From: an uncultured Prosthecobacter sp.
GTDB taxonomy: Bacteria > Verrucomicrobiota > Verrucomicrobiia > Verrucomicrobiales > Verrucomicrobiaceae
DNA: 15,182 nt
Direction of reading: 5' to 3'
Assembly: GCA_947523045.1 (NCBI GenBank)
Contig: CANNUR010000050.1
Span: 1-15,182 of the forward strand
Every line of letters starts with the position of its first letter. Positions within the stretch are counted from its first letter, which is position 1. The position numbers and the translations under genes are program-made. Shown piece after piece: positions 7,063-14,089 of the stretch. The notes under the pieces are model-generated. The model was not told where the DNA came from. It ran no database searches and saw only the letters and a list, made by a program, of their open reading frames with translations.

Positions 7063-8142
7063 TTAGCCGAGTTCGGGAAAGAGCGACCGAATCGCCGCCG
7101 GCGCCGCGGCACAGACCCCGCGCTCGGTGATCAGGCCGGTCAGCAGATGCGCCGGCGTCACATCAAAGGCATCATTGCGCACCGCCGAGCCCTCCGGCAA
7201 GACGCGCACCCGTTCCAGTTCACCATCGGCCGTGAGGCCCTCCATCCAGGCGAGCTCATCGCCATTGCGCTGCTCGATCGGAATGCCGGTCAGGCCGTCG
7301 TCGAGCGATCCGTCGAAGGTCGACGACGGCAGCGCCACATAGAACGGCAGACCGTTGTCGCGCGCCGCCAGCGCCTTCAAATACGTGCCGATCTTGTTCG
7401 CCACATCACCGGCGCGTGTCACGCGGTCAGCGCCGGTGATGACAACATCGACCAGACCGCGCTGCATGAGGTGGCCGCCACTGTTGTCGGCAATCACCGT
7501 GTGCGGCACGCCGCGCGCGCCGAGCTCCCAGGCGGTCAGGCGCGCGCCCTGGTTGCGCGGCCGGGTCTCATCGACCCAGACATGCACCGGCAAGCCCGCC
7601 TCATGCGCCGCGTAGATCGGCGCGGTCGCCGAACCGATGTCGACAAAGGCCAGCCAGCCGGCATTGCAGTGGGTCAGAATATTGAGTGGCCGCCCCGGCG
7701 ACCGCGCCGCCAGACTTCGCAACAACTCCAGGCCGTGCCGGCCAATCGCCGCACAGGCGGCCACATCCTCGTCGGCGATCGCCTCGGCGGTCGCCCTCGC
7801 CACCTCGACGCGCGTGTCCCAACCCGCGGCACGGATCGCCGCCAACTGCCGGTCCACCGCCCAGGCGAGGTTGACCGCCGTCGGCCGGGTCGCCTTCAAT
7901 ATCTGCGCCAGCCGCTGCAGTTCGTCCCAGTCGCCCGCCTCAACCGCCGCCAGCACCATGCCGTAGCCGGCGGTCGCCCCGATGCAGCCGGCGCCGCGCA
8001 CCGCCATGTCGCGGATCGCCGCCGCCACCTCGGCGACCGTGGCCAGCGCTGCCACCTCAACGCGCCAGGGCAGCAGGCGCTGGTCGAGGATGTGAACACG
8101 ACCGGCCTCGAACCAGACGGTGCGGCGGGGGATGGTGGACAT
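7063..8142 (-). CDS. mtnA: S-methyl-5-thioribose-1-phosphate isomerase
   Basis: A 359-residue cytoplasmic enzyme of methionine salvage that isomerises methylthioribose-1-phosphate to methylthioribulose-1-phosphate. Hallmarks are DMAVRGAGCIG (45-55), ILTHCNAG (155-162) with catalytic Cys159, DETRPRNQGARLTAWEL (191-207), ITGADRV (235-241) with catalytic Asp239, and NKIGTY (249-254). The usual RGAPAIG is RGAGCIG here. Length is normal for the family, and the motif set separates it from eIF2B subunits and ribose-1,5-bisphosphate isomerase. The frame is open to 8463, over tyrS, but homology begins at the ATG at 8142, which is preceded by an AAGG. No other methionine salvage gene is present in the window. 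It is the first of four closely spaced minus-strand genes and is divergent from tyrS. Confidence 0.93.
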   Translation of the reverse strand: MSTIPRRTVWFEAGRVHILDQRLLPWRVEVAALATVAEVAAAIRDMAVRGAGCIGATAGYGMVLAAVEAGDWDELQRLAQILKATRPTAVNLAWAVDRQLAAIRAAGWDTRVEVARATAEAIADEDVAACAAIGRHGLELLRSLAARSPGRPLNILTHCNAGWLAFVDIGSATAPIYAAHEAGLPVHVWVDETRPRNQGARLTAWELGARGVPHTVIADNSGGHLMQRGLVDVVITGADRVTRAGDVANKIGTYLKALAARDNGLPFYVALPSSTFDGSLDDGLTGIPIEQRNGDELAWMEGLTADGELERVRVLPEGSAVRNDAFDVTPAHLLTGLITERGVCAAAPAAIRSLFPELG

Positions 8143-8230
8143 GCCGCGACCTTGCGCGGCGCAAAAAACGCCGCCAGCGCTTTTTCCCCGTTTGTCATCG
8201 TCGCGACATCGGGCATGCTTTCCCCTTCCC
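8143..8230. promoter_or_regulatory. Divergent promoter region between mtnA and tyrS
   Basis: These 88 bases must carry the start signals for both divergent genes. The only box of note on the plus strand is TTGTCA (8192-8197, 5 of 6 to the -35 consensus), with a poor CATGCT 16 bases later (8214-8219). If used, transcription would begin only a few bases before the tyrS ATG, giving an almost leaderless message. No T-box leader or riboswitch was recognised. Confidence 0.3.
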
Positions 8231-9403
8231 ATGCTTCCTGTCCCCGAACAACTCGAGATCCTCAAGCGCGGCATCGTCACCCTGCACAGCGAAAAAGAGC
8301 TGGCCGACAAGCTCGCGCGCGGCCGTCCGCTGCGCGTCAAGCTGGGCGTGGATCCGACCTCGCCGGACATCCACCTCGGCCACGCGGTCGCCCTGCGCAA
8401 GCTGCGCCAGTTCCAGGAGCTGGGCCACCAGATCGTCCTCATCATCGGCGATTTCACCGCCATGATCGGTGACCCCAGCGGCCGCTCGACGACCCGGCCG
8501 CCGCTGACCTACGACGAGGTGCTCGCCAACGCCAAGACCTACACCGACCAGGCCTTCCTGGTGCTTGACCGCGAGCGCACCGAGGTCGTCTTCAACGGCA
8601 CCTGGTTCAAGGAGATGCCCTTCATGGAGGTGATCCGCCTCAATGCCCGCGTGACCCTGCAACAGATGCTCCAGCGCGAGGACTTCAAAAAGCGCGTCGC
8701 CGACGGCACCGAGGTGCGCCTGCACGAGATCCAGTACCCGATCATGCAGGGCTGGGACAGCGTCGTCGTTCGCGCCGATGTTGAGATCGGCGGCAGTGAC
8801 CAGCTCTTCAACATCCTCGTCGGCCGCGACCTGCAGAAGGAGGAGGGCCAGGAGCCGCAGGTCTGCATGACCCTGCCCCTGCTCGAAGGCCTCGACGGCG
8901 TCAAAAAGATGTCGAAGAGCCTCGGCAACTACGTCGGTCTCACCGACGCGCCCAAGGACATGTTCGGCAAGCTGATGAGCATCCCCGACGAGCTGATGGC
9001 GAAGTACTACCTGCTCGTGCTCGGCGAGACCCTCGACGCCGGCCTGCACCCGATGGAGGCGAAGAAGCAGCTGGCCGGCAAGTGCGTCGCCGTGTACCAC
9101 GGCGAGGCTGCCGCGCGCGACTGCCGCGAGGACTGGGACATCCGCTTCAGCAAGCGCGATCTTTCCGCCGCCGAACTGCCCGAACTCGCCCTCGGCGACC
9201 GCCGCGACGTGCTCGGCGTCGTCCAGCACGCCTTCCAGACGACCTTTGGCCAAAGCGTCTCCGGCGGCGAGGTGCGGCGGCTGATCCAGGGCGGCAGCAT
9301 CCAGCTCAATGGCGCCAAGCTCACCGATCCGAAGGCCGAGCCGGCCTGGGAAAGCGGCGCGGTGCTCAAGCTCGACAAAAAGCGCAGCGTGCGCCTGGCC
9401 TGA
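8231..9403 (+). CDS. tyrS: Tyrosyl-tRNA synthetase, TyrZ-like class
   Basis: A 390-residue class I aminoacyl-tRNA synthetase that charges tRNA-Tyr with tyrosine. The HIGH signature appears as HLGH (48-51) and the KMSKS loop as an intact KMSKS (226-230). The segment between them contains IGDFTAMIGDPSGRS (72-86) and GGSDQLFNILVGRD (187-200), typical of the synthetase core. The C-terminal S4 RNA-binding domain (about 325-390) contains SGGEVRRLIQGGSIQLNG. The KMSKS form and the sequence RKLRQFQELGH (56-66) fit the TyrZ-like branch rather than the E. coli TyrS type, whose loop is KFGKT. The frame is open back to 8120, but the added residues overlap mtnA and lack homology, so the ATG at 8231 is chosen. 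It is divergent from mtnA and ends just before a strong hairpin. No Shine-Dalgarno sequence. Confidence 0.96.
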   Translation: MLPVPEQLEILKRGIVTLHSEKELADKLARGRPLRVKLGVDPTSPDIHLGHAVALRKLRQFQELGHQIVLIIGDFTAMIGDPSGRSTTRPPLTYDEVLANAKTYTDQAFLVLDRERTEVVFNGTWFKEMPFMEVIRLNARVTLQQMLQREDFKKRVADGTEVRLHEIQYPIMQGWDSVVVRADVEIGGSDQLFNILVGRDLQKEEGQEPQVCMTLPLLEGLDGVKKMSKSLGNYVGLTDAPKDMFGKLMSIPDELMAKYYLLVLGETLDAGLHPMEAKKQLAGKCVAVYHGEAAARDCREDWDIRFSKRDLSAAELPELALGDRRDVLGVVQHAFQTTFGQSVSGGEVRRLIQGGSIQLNGAKLTDPKAEPAWESGAVLKLDKKRSVRLA

Positions 9404-9409
9404 ACGAAA

Positions 9410-9435
9410 CAGGGCGGTCCCGGAGGACCGCCCTG
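9410..9435. terminator. Bidirectional hairpin between convergent tyrS and esterase genes
   Basis: An 11-bp perfect inverted repeat, CAGGGCGGTCC (9410-9420) and GGACCGCCCTG (9425-9435), closes on a CGGA loop, 7 bases after the tyrS stop. On the plus strand it is followed by AAGAGG, with no T-run. On the minus strand it is followed by TTTCGTT, a modest T-rich tract, so it suits the end of the esterase transcript somewhat better. It probably ends or stabilises both convergent transcripts. Confidence 0.7.
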
Positions 9436-9463
9436 AAGAGGTGAAGCCTGGTTCGCCGAAAAC

Positions 9464-9555
9464 TCACGGCGCCTTCGGCGCGGTGATCATCGGAAAATCG
9501 TCGCTGCGGAAGGGGGTCACCGGCAGCCCCTCGACGCTGAACAGGTTGCATACGC
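9464..9555 (-). pseudogene. Out-of-frame C-terminal remnant of the sialate O-acetylesterase
   Basis: Read in a shifted frame, the DNA after the esterase VRYAWA codons encodes [20 protein letters not shown] and then PMITAPKAP before a TGA at 9464-9466. This matches the usual end of the family, where a tryptophan-containing RYAW or RYGW segment is followed by NP.CNL, EGLP and SPFRTD. From the ATG at 11010 to this TGA is 1547 bases, one short of a multiple of three, as expected after loss of 1 or 10 bases near 9554-9556. The stretch is conserved family sequence, so the frame break is real in this sequence, either as a mutation or as an assembly error. Confidence 0.8.
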
Positions 9556-11010
9556 CCAGGCGTAGCGCACCGCCACCGGCTTGGTGACACCGGCCGCCTT
9601 GACCTCAACACGGTCCTTGCCGACGATTTTCGCCTCGGCCCAGACCCACTTGCGGTCCTCGCCGCAGATGGCAAAGCCCTTCACCTCGCTGACGTCCACC
9701 GTGCGCAGGCTGGAGCCGAAGGTGTCGAGCGTCACCACCGCCTTGTCGCCCTGGAGGGCAACCGACTTGTATTCCGGGCTGCGCCACTTGAGGTCGATGC
9801 CGTAGTCACGCGCCAAGGCAATGCGGGCGAGGCGCTCAGCGACGTCGCGCTTGTTCTTGGGATGGATGTCGTTGGCCTCGCCAAGGTCGACGATGACCGC
9901 CTGACCACCGTTCTTGATGACGTTCTGGGTCTTCGTCTGGCTCTCGCGCAGTTCCGCCCAGTCGCTGTCGCCCGGCTGCGGCTGCTCGGCCTTGAAGTCG
10001 GCCAGCTGCACCCAGTAGAAGGGGAAATCACCCTGGCCCCACTCCTGGCGCCAGTGCTGGATCATCATCGGGAACAGGTGACCGTACTCATGGGCACGAC
10101 CGGCGTTGCTTTCGCCCTGGTACCAGATGACGCCACGGATGCCATAGCCGATCGTCGGCCGCAGCACGCCGTTGTAGAGGTTGCCCGGACGATGCTGGCC
10201 GCCAAGGATCTGCTGCGGGCTCTGCGGGGCGCGGACCGTGAAGGGTTTGCCGTCCTTCTTGGCCGCCGCGGCCTTGGCCTTCCAGTCGGCCAACGCCTTC
10301 TCATGGGCGACGCGGGCCTGCTCCGAAGACAGCTGCTTCTCGCGCTGCACCCAGCCGTCGAGCAGCGTCTTGTAGCGCGCGTCCTTTTCCAGCAGGTCGC
10401 GGCGCACCCAGGCCTCGGCGGCGCTGCCACCCCAGGCGTTGTTGATCAGGCCCACCGGCACGTCGAGCATCTGGTGCAGGACGCGGCCGTAGAAATAGCC
10501 GACCGCCGAGAAGGTGCCGACCGTCTGCGGCGAGCAAGGTTTCCATTCGCCCTTGAAATCGTCCTGCGGCTCCTGGGTGCCGACCTGCGGCACGGAGATG
10601 AGGCGGATGTTCGGGTACTTGGCGGTGGCGATCTCCAGATCAGCGTCCCAGGAGCTGAGCACGCTCCACTGCATGTTCGACTGGCCGGAGCAAACCCAGA
10701 CCTCGCCGACCAGCACGTCCTTCAGCTCGCGCTGGCTGGTGCCACGGATCGTCAGCGTCGCCGGCTTGGCATTCGCCGGCAGCGGGGCCAGTTTCACCGT
10801 CCACTTGCCATCGGCACCGGCCTTGGCGGTCTGGGTCTGGCCGGCGAACTGCACGGTCACCTCGGTGCCGGGCGTGTCCCAGCCCCAGACCGGGTTGGCC
10901 TGCTTTTGCTGCAGTACCATGTGATCGCCGAAGATGGCGGGCAGTTTCAATTCGGCGCGGGCCTGGAGGGCGAGCGCCGCCAGCGTGAGGGTCAGGAGGG
11001 AGAAGCGCAT
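9517..11010 (-). CDS. Secreted sialate O-acetylesterase (SGNH fold), frameshifted near the 3' end
   Basis: A 497-residue predicted exported esterase that removes O-acetyl groups from sialic acids or other acetylated sugars. Residues 1-19 form a signal peptide ([19 protein letters not shown]). An N-terminal beta domain (about 20-100) with FGDHMVLQQ is typical of the family. The SGNH-type core carries GQSNMQW (109-115) with Ser111 as nucleophile, a GGSAAEAW stretch (194-201), WYQGESNA (296-303) and NDIHP (380-384) with Asp381 and His383. A charged helical insertion lies at about 206-260. The last 11 residues after VRYAWA do not fit the family; they result from a frame break near 9555, and the stop at 9517 cuts off about 30 conserved residues. 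All catalytic residues precede the break, so partial activity is conceivable. It is convergent with tyrS and divergent from the beta-barrel gene. No Shine-Dalgarno sequence. Confidence 0.9.
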   Translation of the reverse strand: MRFSLLTLTLAALALQARAELKLPAIFGDHMVLQQKQANPVWGWDTPGTEVTVQFAGQTQTAKAGADGKWTVKLAPLPANAKPATLTIRGTSQRELKDVLVGEVWVCSGQSNMQWSVLSSWDADLEIATAKYPNIRLISVPQVGTQEPQDDFKGEWKPCSPQTVGTFSAVGYFYGRVLHQMLDVPVGLINNAWGGSAAEAWVRRDLLEKDARYKTLLDGWVQREKQLSSEQARVAHEKALADWKAKAAAAKKDGKPFTVRAPQSPQQILGGQHRPGNLYNGVLRPTIGYGIRGVIWYQGESNAGRAHEYGHLFPMMIQHWRQEWGQGDFPFYWVQLADFKAEQPQPGDSDWAELRESQTKTQNVIKNGGQAVIVDLGEANDIHPKNKRDVAERLARIALARDYGIDLKWRSPEYKSVALQGDKAVVTLDTFGSSLRTVDVSEVKGFAICGEDRKWVWAEAKIVGKDRVEVKAAGVTKPVAVRYAWAYATCSASRGCR

Positions 11011-11115
11011 AGACGAGCACAGGATGACGCGGCAAAGCCGTCGGTCCTATCCGGAATCCTCACCTGGGGAGCTTTTTGCGTCTGCCCGGACCACGGCGGG
11101 CGTTGGCTTTTCTGC
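11011..11115. promoter_or_regulatory. Divergent intergenic region between esterase and beta-barrel genes
   Basis: These 105 bases separate two divergent genes for exported proteins and must hold both promoters. I find no convincing -35/-10 pair. A small hairpin with CGGC and GCCG arms and an AAA loop (11030-11040) is the only local symmetry noted. No Shine-Dalgarno sequence is evident for either start. Confidence 0.3.
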
Positions 11116-11991
11116 ATGACTCCCGCCCTGCTCCGCCGCCCCCTTTTCGCCCTGCTCCTGGCCGGCGCCCCCGCCGCTACGGCCGCCGAACTCATTGACC
11201 CGGCCGCCTTCGGCTTTGGTCGGCCGGGCTACATGGTCGACACCACCTTCATCGGCAGCCAGGATTTCGACGGCGGCGGCTTCGAGACCTTCGAACTGCG
11301 CACCATCGTGCCACTGTGGAAGCAGCGCCTCGACAACGGCCTGCGCCTTGGCGTCTCGCTCGGCTACAACCTGACCGAATACGATTTCAGCGGTGCCGGC
11401 ACCGACCGCGAGTTGCACACCCTGGAAGCCCAGTTGTCCGCCTTCTGGAAAAAGCCGAACTCGCCCTGGTGGGGACTCGGCTTCGTCACGCCCGGTCTCG
11501 GCTCGGACTTCGAAAAACTCTCTGGCGAGGATTTCCAGGTCGCCGCCCTCGGCCTGCTTGGCTACGAGTTCACCGACAGCTTCAGCGTCGCCGGCGGCGT
11601 CTACGCCAGCCAGGCCCACGACGAAGGGCGGGTGCTGCCGGCGCTCGGTTTCATCTGGCAGCCCGGCGACTGGACCCTGCAGGTGACGCCGCCCTTCCTG
11701 GTGCTCGGCCGTCGCCTCAACGACAAGCTGACGGTCAACCTCAGCGCCTACCCCGGGGGCGGCAGCTGGGACCTCGATGAGGATCGCCGTGCCAACACCC
11801 TGATTGTCTCCGGCTGGCAGGCCGCCGCCGGCGCCATCTGGCAGTTCAACCCGCGCCTGAGCCTGGCCGTGCGCGCCGGCATCAACTTCGCCGGCGACTT
11901 GGAGATTCGCGACCGCAACGACCGCACCCGTATCGATGAATCGCTCGATCCGGCTCCCTTCGCCGCGCTCAACCTGCGCTTCAATTTCTGA
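11116..11991 (+). CDS. Predicted outer-membrane beta-barrel protein of unknown function
   Basis: A 291-residue protein with a clear signal peptide (MTPALLRRPLFALLLAGAPA, then ATAAEL; cleavage near residue 23). The mature part is dominated by alternating polar and hydrophobic strands rich in Gly, Tyr, Trp and Phe (for example LRLGVSLGYNLTEYDF and LGLLGYEFTDSFSVAGGVYA). It ends in LRFNF, a terminal phenylalanine and aromatic pattern matching the signal read by the BAM machinery. These are the traits of a small outer-membrane barrel of 10 to 14 strands. The style recalls uncharacterised barrels common in Verrucomicrobiota and Planctomycetota (perhaps DUF6268-like), but I cannot assign a family. 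A much longer open frame extends upstream to 9862, antisense to the esterase; the signal peptide fixes the start at 11116. Its stop lies 3 bases from the stop of the convergent helicase gene, so no terminator fits between them. Confidence 0.75.
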   Translation: MTPALLRRPLFALLLAGAPAATAAELIDPAAFGFGRPGYMVDTTFIGSQDFDGGGFETFELRTIVPLWKQRLDNGLRLGVSLGYNLTEYDFSGAGTDRELHTLEAQLSAFWKKPNSPWWGLGFVTPGLGSDFEKLSGEDFQVAALGLLGYEFTDSFSVAGGVYASQAHDEGRVLPALGFIWQPGDWTLQVTPPFLVLGRRLNDKLTVNLSAYPGGGSWDLDEDRRANTLIVSGWQAAAGAIWQFNPRLSLAVRAGINFAGDLEIRDRNDRTRIDESLDPAPFAALNLRFNF

Positions 11992-11994
11992 GCT

Positions 11995-13998
11995 TCAGAC
12001 GATGTCGGTCGGACAGTCCGGCAGCGAGGCGAGAAAGGCGCGACCGTAGGGCTTGCTGAGGATGCGCGGGTCGAGGATGACGACCATGCCCTGATCCTTG
12101 CGGGTGCGGATGAGTCGGCCCACTCCCTGGCGCAGCTTGAGCACGGCTTCCGGCACGCTGTAGGCGGTGAAGCTGTTGAGTCCCTGCTCCTCCAGGTGCT
12201 CGAGGCGACTGGCCGTCACCGGGTGATCGGGCACCGCGAACGGCAGGCGGGTGATGATGACATTGCTGAGCGCCTCGCCGGGCACGTCGACGCCCGTCCA
12301 AAAGCTGTCGGTGCCGAGCAGCACGCTGTGCACGTCCTGCTTGAATTCGGCGAGCATCTGATGGCGCGGCATGCCGCGGCCCTGCACCAGCAGGCGCCAG
12401 CCGCGCTCCTCGCAGAACTCTTCCAGCAGGTCGGCCTGCGAACTCATCTGGCTGTAGCCGGTGAACAGCACGAAGGCGCGCCCACGTGACATCTCCAAAA
12501 AGTGGCGGATCTTCTCCTGCAGGGCCTCGACGTAGCCGGGGTTCGACGGCTCCGGCATCTTGCGCACGAGGTAAAGCCGCATCTGCTTGCGCAGGTCGAA
12601 GGGGCTCTCCAGCACCGCCGCCTCGGCGCGCGCGGCACCGACCCGGCGACGGAAGTACTGCAGGCCGGGATCCTCACCGACGGCGAGCGTTGCGCTGGTG
12701 AACACGCAGGCCTTGGTGCCGGTGAAAAACAGGCTCTCCAACTTCGGCGCCACATCGATCGGGGCGCTGTGGAAGGACAGCACCCGCGGGTCGCCGCCGC
12801 CGCGCTCGGCCCAGTACACATGCTCCTCCTCGCTCTGGTCGAGGAAGGCGGCGACGCTGGCCCTCAGGGCGGTCAGGCGTTTGGCGATGTCGAGCAGTTC
12901 CAGTTTCTGGCCCTCGCTGCGGGCGGCATCGCCGGCCTTCTGGGCGGCGCGGGCGACCCGCTGCAGCGGCAGCGCCAGGCTGTCCTCGAGCAGGCCCGGC
13001 TCGCGGATCCGGAACTCCTTGCCGTAGGGACCGCTGAACTTGCAGGCCGCTTCGGCCTCGCGGAAAAAGCCGTCGACCATGCCCAGGCACTGCGACACCT
13101 CGCGGATGCCATCCTGCTCGCCAAGCGAGGCAAAGAACCCCTTGCGGGTGCGCGGGTTGAACAGGCGGCCGAGCTCGAAGCGGATGTTCGACTCGCTGAC
13201 GTGGATGCCGAAGGCCTTGGCGGCGATGTTCTCGATCGTGTGCGCCTCGTCGAGGATGACGAAGTCGCGCGGGAAGATGAAGTTGGCATCCTCGGCCAGA
13301 GTTTCCTCCGCCGAGGCGAGCAGGGTGAAGAACAGGGTGTGGTTGAGCACCAGCACATCGGCCTCGGCCATGCGCCGGCGCACGTCCTGATAGACACAGC
13401 CGCTGCCGGGCGGACAGCGCCGCGGGGTGCAGGCGTGCGGTTCGCTGCAGACGAGCGACCAGACGCGCGCGCCGGGCGTGAAATCCATCTCGCTGAGCGT
13501 GCCGCCCGGATGCTCGCGCAGCCAGTCCTCAATCATCGTCAGCTCGGCCGCCTCGCTGCTGCTGAACAGGTCGCCGCTGTGCGCGAAGGCATTCTTCAGC
13601 CGGGTCGGGCAGAGGTAGTTGCCGCGCCCCTTGAGCAGCTCGGCGTGGAAGTCGCCCACGATCTGGCGCACGATCGGGATGTCCTTGTGGATGAGCTGCT
13701 CCTGCAGGTTGATCGTGTGCGTGCAGATGATCGCCTTGCGCCGATGCTCGAGCGCGTGCTCGACTGCCGGCACCAGGTAGGCGAGCGATTTGCCGACGCC
13801 GGTGGCGGCCTCAACGACGAGGGCGTGGTTCTTTTCCAGGGCACCCGCCACCAGCCCGGCCATGCGCTGCTGCTGGGGCCGGTACTCAAACTGCGGCGAC
13901 TGCGCCAGCCGGCCCTCGGTGGAAAAGGCATGATGCATTCGCTCGGCCAGGCTGGCTGCGCCGGAGGCGCCGTCGGCGGGGTCGAGGATGCTGATCAT
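11995..13998 (-). CDS. dinG: DinG/XPD-type iron-sulfur DNA helicase
   Basis: A 667-residue superfamily 2 helicase of the DinG/YoaA (Rad3/XPD) group, which unwinds DNA 5' to 3' in repair and R-loop removal. Motif I is EAATGVGKS (63-71), and motif II is DEAH (250-253) in FVILDEAHTIENIA. The iron-sulfur cluster cysteines are expected among Cys130 (GNYLCPTR), Cys184, Cys190, Cys195 and Cys201 (SLVCSEPHACTPRRC). The later motifs are VFTSATLAVG, LGTDSFWTGVDVPGEAL and the arginine-finger motif QGVGRLIRT (about 624-632). There is no exonuclease domain at the N-terminus, unlike the DinG of some Firmicutes. The frame is open upstream to 14247, but that would overlap the divergent gene and encodes no helicase sequence, so the ATG at 13998 is chosen. 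It is convergent with the beta-barrel gene and divergent from the Gfo/Idh/MocA gene. Confidence 0.92.
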   Translation of the reverse strand: MISILDPADGASGAASLAERMHHAFSTEGRLAQSPQFEYRPQQQRMAGLVAGALEKNHALVVEAATGVGKSLAYLVPAVEHALEHRRKAIICTHTINLQEQLIHKDIPIVRQIVGDFHAELLKGRGNYLCPTRLKNAFAHSGDLFSSSEAAELTMIEDWLREHPGGTLSEMDFTPGARVWSLVCSEPHACTPRRCPPGSGCVYQDVRRRMAEADVLVLNHTLFFTLLASAEETLAEDANFIFPRDFVILDEAHTIENIAAKAFGIHVSESNIRFELGRLFNPRTRKGFFASLGEQDGIREVSQCLGMVDGFFREAEAACKFSGPYGKEFRIREPGLLEDSLALPLQRVARAAQKAGDAARSEGQKLELLDIAKRLTALRASVAAFLDQSEEEHVYWAERGGGDPRVLSFHSAPIDVAPKLESLFFTGTKACVFTSATLAVGEDPGLQYFRRRVGAARAEAAVLESPFDLRKQMRLYLVRKMPEPSNPGYVEALQEKIRHFLEMSRGRAFVLFTGYSQMSSQADLLEEFCEERGWRLLVQGRGMPRHQMLAEFKQDVHSVLLGTDSFWTGVDVPGEALSNVIITRLPFAVPDHPVTASRLEHLEEQGLNSFTAYSVPEAVLKLRQGVGRLIRTRKDQGMVVILDPRILSKPYGRAFLASLPDCPTDIV

Positions 13999-14089
13999 GG
14001 GTCGCCAAGATGCCGGGGCGCGGCGCCGGCGCAATGACGAGTGCACGCCGTCCGCTTGCATGCCGCGGCTTTGTGTGAAGAGTCGCCCC
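13999..14089. promoter_or_regulatory. Divergent intergenic region between dinG-like and Gfo/Idh/MocA genes
   Basis: A 91-base, very GC-rich spacer that must contain both promoters. It holds a perfect 10-base palindrome, GCGCCGGCGC (14023-14032), within a GCCGG...CCGGC arm pair (14012-14016 and 14026-14030). No LexA-like SOS box and no convincing -35/-10 pair was seen, so damage induction of the helicase is not supported here. Confidence 0.25.

Noticed and set aside
8143..8230. A T-box leader for tyrS.
   Set aside because: The spacer is only 88 bases, without a T-box sequence or a terminator/antiterminator stem.
7009..8472. A 487-codon plus-strand open frame antisense to mtnA.
   Set aside because: mtnA carries all catalytic motifs on the minus strand; the plus-strand frame runs out of frame into tyrS.
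8195..9253. A 352-codon minus-strand open frame antisense to tyrS.
   Set aside because: tyrS has HLGH, KMSKS and an S4 domain on the plus strand; the antisense product is a repetitive Leu, Val, Ala and Glu shadow.
9862..11115. A very long plus-strand open frame antisense to the esterase, joined to the beta-barrel gene.
   Set aside because: It is a by-product of high GC. Its residues show no family pattern, and the barrel protein's signal peptide begins at 11116.
12502..14037. A 511-codon plus-strand open frame antisense to the helicase.
   Set aside because: The minus strand has a complete set of helicase motifs; the antisense product is low-complexity and unrecognisable.
13988..14089. An N-terminal extension of the Gfo/Idh/MocA protein by 34 residues.
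   Set aside because: It overlaps the helicase start and adds residues before the Rossmann motif that family members do not have.
13999..14089. A LexA/SOS box upstream of the dinG-like helicase.
   Set aside because: No CTG-N10-CAG or GAAC-N4-GTTC type site was found in the spacer.
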